64,000 nt of DNA from positions 2,976,001-3,040,000 of the forward strand of contig NZ_CP187259.1 of NCBI RefSeq assembly GCF_049676595.1, read 5' to 3'. Shown here piece after piece: positions 60,904 to 64,000 of this stretch. Position numbers and translations under genes: made by a program. The notes below the pieces were generated by a model. That model worked only from the letters and a program-made list of their open reading frames with translations, did no database searches and was not told the origin of the DNA. Source of the stretch: Methanocella_A sp049676595 (GTDB lineage: Archaea > Halobacteriota > Methanocellia > Methanocellales > Methanocellaceae). Position 1 is the stretch's first letter. Every line of letters starts with the position of its first letter.

Positions 60904-62343
60904 ATGAGTAAAGGCACTGTCCAAACGGGAATCGAAGGGCTTGACGAGCTGCTTTGCGGCGGCATACCGAAAGGTTCGACCGTACTATTGTCCGGGCCAC
61001 CGGGAGCAGGCAAGACCGTACTATCGCTCCAGTACGCCTTTTACCACGCCAGCCGGGGAGAAAAGGTCCTGTTCGTCAGCACCTGCGAGCCGCTGTACAA
61101 GGTCAACAAGTACGCGTCCAGCCTGTCGTTCTATAACCTCGACCTGATCAGCGGGGGTATCAACATGGAGTTCTACGAGCCGAAGATGAAGAGGGGCTAC
61201 GTAGAGCTGCAGGACTATTCCTTGGGCCAGATGGTCGACGAGCAGTACGTGGGCGATTTTTTCGACGGTATCCAGAAGAAGGTCACCCGCAGGAGCATCG
61301 ACCACCTGATCGTGGACTCGATCACCTCGATCAACATGCTCATCGGCAACGAGATCGACAGGCGGAAGAAGACGCTGCTCTTCAGCGCCTGGGTTTCCCG
61401 CATGGGCTGCACCACCCTGCTCACCGCGGAACAGGCTGAAGGCGACGGTACTGAGCGCTTCCTGACCGACGCGATCATCGACCTCGACAGTACGGAGATC
61501 AGCCCCCTGTGGAACACTGACACTTTACAGAACACCCGGGGAAGAACCATCGGCGTCACCAAGCTCAGGGGTAAAAACCACCTGAGCGGCAGGTACCTCT
61601 ACAACATCACCCGGGACGGCCTCAGAATTATCCCGCCCGGCAGGAAGACTGTCGGCCGCAAAGGCACAACGACAGGCATACCGGATTTAGACGCCCTGAC
61701 CGGCGGCTTCACCGCTGGAGAGCGGTGGCACTTCAACATCGACGGCAGAGAGCCCTTTAATAGCATGCTCAGGCAGATGATCGGCGAAGCTTTAAAAGCC
61801 GGCGAAGGCGTCGTGCTCTTCGCCCCTTCGATGGGCATAGCCGACGAGGATGCGCTGGCAGAACAACTCGGCCCCGAGGCGAAGGACGCCCAGAAAGCCG
61901 GCCGCCTGATCATAGTGCTTAAAGGCCCCATCGCAGGAAAAGCCCGGGGCGGCATCATTTCATATGCTTCCGAACAGACGGGAGGCACAGGCAAGCTTGC
62001 TTCGGAGATCACTTCGGGCACTTCCGGCAAAAAGCACGGCTGGAGAGCCTTCTTAGACCTCGAAGGGCTGGGCGACGAGTGGAATGCCGCCCATGCCCGA
62101 AGCGTGTTTACCGGCCTGATCGATGCTCTCGCGGCAGAAGACATGATAATTGTTACTTATGCAGACATCGGCTTCGGAGCAGGCCTCTCCCCGACCATAG
62201 AGCAGCACACCGACGTAGTCGTCGACACCTGGAAAATGGACTTGTACTGGCTATTGCGGGTCAGAAAAGCGCCCGGAGCGGTCAGCTACGAGCCCCATGC
62301 AGTCCGGGTCGACGATGGCAAGATCAGCCTGATGAAACTGTAG
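60904..62343 (+). CDS. KaiC/RecA-superfamily ATPase with degenerate second domain
   Basis: 479 residues. First domain: TGIEGLDELLCGGIPKGS, Walker A GPPGAGKTV (about 31-39), Walker B HLIVDSITS and a sensor-like RTIGVTKLRGKNH. It keeps the KaiC lead-in GLDELL-GGIPKG. A second domain begins at TGIPDLDALTGGFTAGERWHF in the same position as KaiC CII, but where a P-loop should be it reads IDGREPFNSM. This domain thus cannot bind ATP in the normal way. Archaeal KaiC-like proteins are thought to be signalling or regulatory ATPases. The divergent lrp-like gene may control it. Confidence 0.82.
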   Translation: MSKGTVQTGIEGLDELLCGGIPKGSTVLLSGPPGAGKTVLSLQYAFYHASRGEKVLFVSTCEPLYKVNKYASSLSFYNLDLISGGINMEFYEPKMKRGYVELQDYSLGQMVDEQYVGDFFDGIQKKVTRRSIDHLIVDSITSINMLIGNEIDRRKKTLLFSAWVSRMGCTTLLTAEQAEGDGTERFLTDAIIDLDSTEISPLWNTDTLQNTRGRTIGVTKLRGKNHLSGRYLYNITRDGLRIIPPGRKTVGRKGTTTGIPDLDALTGGFTAGERWHFNIDGREPFNSMLRQMIGEALKAGEGVVLFAPSMGIADEDALAEQLGPEAKDAQKAGRLIIVLKGPIAGKARGGIISYASEQTGGTGKLASEITSGTSGKKHGWRAFLDLEGLGDEWNAAHARSVFTGLIDALAAEDMIIVTYADIGFGAGLSPTIEQHTDVVVDTWKMDLYWLLRVRKAPGAVSYEPHAVRVDDGKISLMKL

Positions 62344-62364
62344 CTTTCTGCCGTAGAAGTAATC

Positions 62365-62912
62365 ACAACGGCGGCATGGCTCCTTATCCCGATAACTAAA
62401 AAATGGAGGTTTTAACCACGGCGGCACGGCTCTTTATCCTGACTACTGGAGGGCAGGTGTTCTAACCACGGCGGCACGGCGACACAGAGACAAATCGAGA
62501 AACGATAGCAGGATGGTTAGTTAAACCACGGCGGCACGGCGACACAGAGACAAATCGAGAAACGATAGCAGGATGGTTATTTAAACCACGGCGGCACAAC
62601 GACACGGAGACAACCTGTACCCGAATAGCAAGACCCTCTTTTTAGATCCACGGCGGCACGGCGGGCTGGCCGCACAGGGACAAATATGTTTTCCTTCCTT
62701 CAGTCTATCGATCGAAAGTCAGGCTGAAACGATTGGTTAGCAAGCTTATGGTTAATGCGCTGTCTTGGTGTCGCCGTGGACATAAAAAGAAGTTCACTTA
62801 TACCGGTTCACCACTGTCTTGGTGTCGCCGTGCCGCCGTGGTTTTATTTACCACTGGCTTGTCGTGGATCGCACTGTCCTGGTATGCACTGTGTCACCGT
62901 GGTGATTGTTCC
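62365..62912. repeat. Large inverted-repeat array, block C
   Basis: Left units CCACGGCGGCACGGCGACACAGAGACA (two near-identical 60-bp copies at about 62465-62584). Then TTAGATCCACGGCGGCACGGCGG. A core of about 80 bases (62679-62759) is the reverse complement of the block A core with few differences (shared AACCATAAGCTT, CGTTTCAGCCTGACTTTCGA, GAAGGAAGGAAAACATATT). Right units in reverse: CTGTCTTGGTGTCGCCGTGG and CTTGGTGTCGCCGTGCCGCCGTGG. It lies between convergent genes. Confidence 0.9.
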
Positions 62913-62963
62913 AGCATGAGAGAAAAATAATAGTTGGCCGGCGCTCTGGCCGGCGCAGCCGGT

Positions 62964-64000
62964 TTAGAAGTTATCCAGCAGGTCGCCGTTCCTCATGATC
63001 TGCTTGCCGTCGACCCACATGTTGGGGTTCATGACGAGGCAGTCCTGGTGGATGGTGGCCTCTGCGTCGTAGTCGTAGTTGCTGCCGATGGCAAAGTGGA
63101 CGGTCTTGCCGAGCTTTTCGTCTTCCAGCAGGTTACCGGTCATCTTAGCCGCGTAGTTAATGCCGATGCCTAATTCGCCGAGGTGGCGGCAGTTCTTCTC
63201 CTGCTCCACCATGCCCTTTTCCCGGGCCATCTGCTCGCCCTTCATGATGACGTTCAACAGCTCGGTGGCTTCTTCTCCGCCGGTAATCTTTTCGACGTAC
63301 CCGTCCTTGAAATTCAGCTTGACCGGCTGCTTCGGGATCATAGCCTTGGGGACCAGGTCGATGGTGCCGTCGAAGACGATGGTACCGCGAGTGCTCGCCA
63401 CGACTGGAGATATGAAGGTCTCGCCTGCGGGCAGGTTGCCGCCGGAGCCGGGGGCGGAGTAGTCGCCGTCGTCCAGCATCGCTTTTCTGCCGTCGATGGA
63501 GAAGGTGACGTCGGTGCCGCCCGGAGAGGTGACGTGGACTTCCTTGCCGGCGTCCAGCACTTTCTTGAGGCGGGCTGCGACCTCCTGCATGGCCTTGTAG
63601 TCTACGGCTACGCAGCGCTCGAACATGGCCACGTTGGTAGTCGGAGACCAGAAGCCTCTTACCCGCTTGTCGCCATCCATGACCTTGTCGATGATGTGCT
63701 GGTACTTCTTGCCGTCCCGGCCGACGTACCCGATGTTCAGCCCGTGCGGGTCTTTGCCCAGCTTGTGGGCGGACAGCGAGACGTAGATGTCGGGCTCTGC
63801 CTCGATAGCTTTCCTGACCAGCCGCTCGGCGTACGTGTAGGTCGTCTTCATCTCCTGAACCATGATGACAGGCTTGCCGCCCAGCGCTTTCGTCTCCTCG
63901 AAGATCGCCTTCGCGATAGGGAATACCTCTCCCTCGAAGTTAGTGATGATCAAAACTTCTTCGCCTTCCCTCAGGCCCATGACGTCTCTCATCGCTACTT
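62964..64000 (-). CDS. M29-family aminopeptidase (5' end probably outside window)
   Basis: At least 342 residues. The frame is still open at the window edge, and the family usually has some 20 residues before the MGLREGEEVLIITNFEGE segment, so the true start may lie outside. Features of thermophilic aminopeptidase M29/AmpS-type: SPTTNVAMFERCVAVDY, VTSPGGTDVTFSIDGRKA, GSGGNLPAGETFISPV, and metal-ligand segments with Glu/His (EKNCRHLGELGIGIN, GKTVHFAIGSNY, ATIHQDCLVMNP). It removes N-terminal residues from peptides in the cytosol using Zn or Co. No partner gene is visible. Confidence 0.85.
   Translation of the reverse strand, partial: VAMRDVMGLREGEEVLIITNFEGEVFPIAKAIFEETKALGGKPVIMVQEMKTTYTYAERLVRKAIEAEPDIYVSLSAHKLGKDPHGLNIGYVGRDGKKYQHIIDKVMDGDKRVRGFWSPTTNVAMFERCVAVDYKAMQEVAARLKKVLDAGKEVHVTSPGGTDVTFSIDGRKAMLDDGDYSAPGSGGNLPAGETFISPVVASTRGTIVFDGTIDLVPKAMIPKQPVKLNFKDGYVEKITGGEEATELLNVIMKGEQMAREKGMVEQEKNCRHLGELGIGINYAAKMTGNLLEDEKLGKTVHFAIGSNYDYDAEATIHQDCLVMNPNMWVDGKQIMRNGDLLDNF

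Overview
The window reads as chromosome of a methanogenic euryarchaeon, most likely of the Methanocellales/Methanosarcinales group. Supporting signs are an MC1-type chromosomal protein, an archaeal split glutamate synthase, an archaeal-type AspRS, a short CbiX/CfbA-type chelatase, a DUF504 protein, TrmB and Lrp regulators, TATA-box promoters and a PGF-CTERM-like surface protein. It also carries the bacterial-type gyrAB pair known from this part of the archaea. The genus is an inference from gene content; no rRNA or methanogenesis gene lies in the window, and I saw no tRNA gene.

Layout. 1-5 kb: end of hisD, aspS, a PAS histidine kinase, a metallo-beta-lactamase-fold protein, a PAS protein that looks like a histidine kinase with its core deleted, and a DUF504 protein. 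5-12.6 kb: envelope and membrane proteins (SpoIIM-like, multi-TM, Gly-rich secreted protein, Cys-run lipoprotein, transglutaminase-like) and a metallophosphoesterase. 13-23 kb: an ABC-2 exporter with a perfect operator upstream, a three-gene glutamate synthase operon, then gyrA and gyrB. 23.6-28.7 kb: a plus-strand run with a SAP-domain protein, an S4/FtsJ-type methyltransferase, an anaerobic sulfatase maturase with its Cys-type sulfatase, and DUF1622/DUF202 membrane proteins. 28.7-32.1 kb: a BASS transporter, small unknown proteins and a DUF362 protein. 32.2-40.7 kb: a TPR protein followed by a redox neighbourhood (hemerythrin-like bundle, Rieske flavoprotein, pyridine nucleotide-disulfide oxidoreductase, ferritin-like protein, QueG-like Fe-S protein, flavodoxin). 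40.9-51.3 kb: an MFS transporter, an ABC-2 exporter divergent from a TrmB-V4R regulator with a perfect palindromic operator, an aldehyde dehydrogenase, a ribbon-helix-helix regulator and a methyltransferase-like protein. 51.6-56 kb: MC1, small membrane proteins, the overlapping thiC-chelatase pair and a second metallo-beta-lactamase protein. 56-64 kb: a PKD surface protein, three Lrp/AsnC regulators, a KaiC-family ATPase and an M29 aminopeptidase running off the end.

The most striking unexplained feature is non-coding. Several families of long, modular inverted repeats fill the large intergenic regions. By my gene map the window has 14 convergent (3'-to-3') gene junctions. The six longest (12.7, 41.4-42.3, 47.3-47.8, 53.6, 59.7-60.1 and 62.4-62.9 kb) all hold such repeats, and the other eight are 164 bp or shorter and have none. 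Two repeat blocks about 20 kb apart share a nearly identical core in opposite orientation. Related hairpins with the same outer arm but a different inner repeat also occur at 11.6 and 15.1 kb. A polypurine inverted repeat and a pair of smaller twin hairpin elements surround the TPR gene at 32-33 kb.

All calls are from reading the sequence; no database search was run. Start codons were moved from the longest open frame wherever a ribosome binding site, family length, TATA spacing or overlap with a repeat argued for it.
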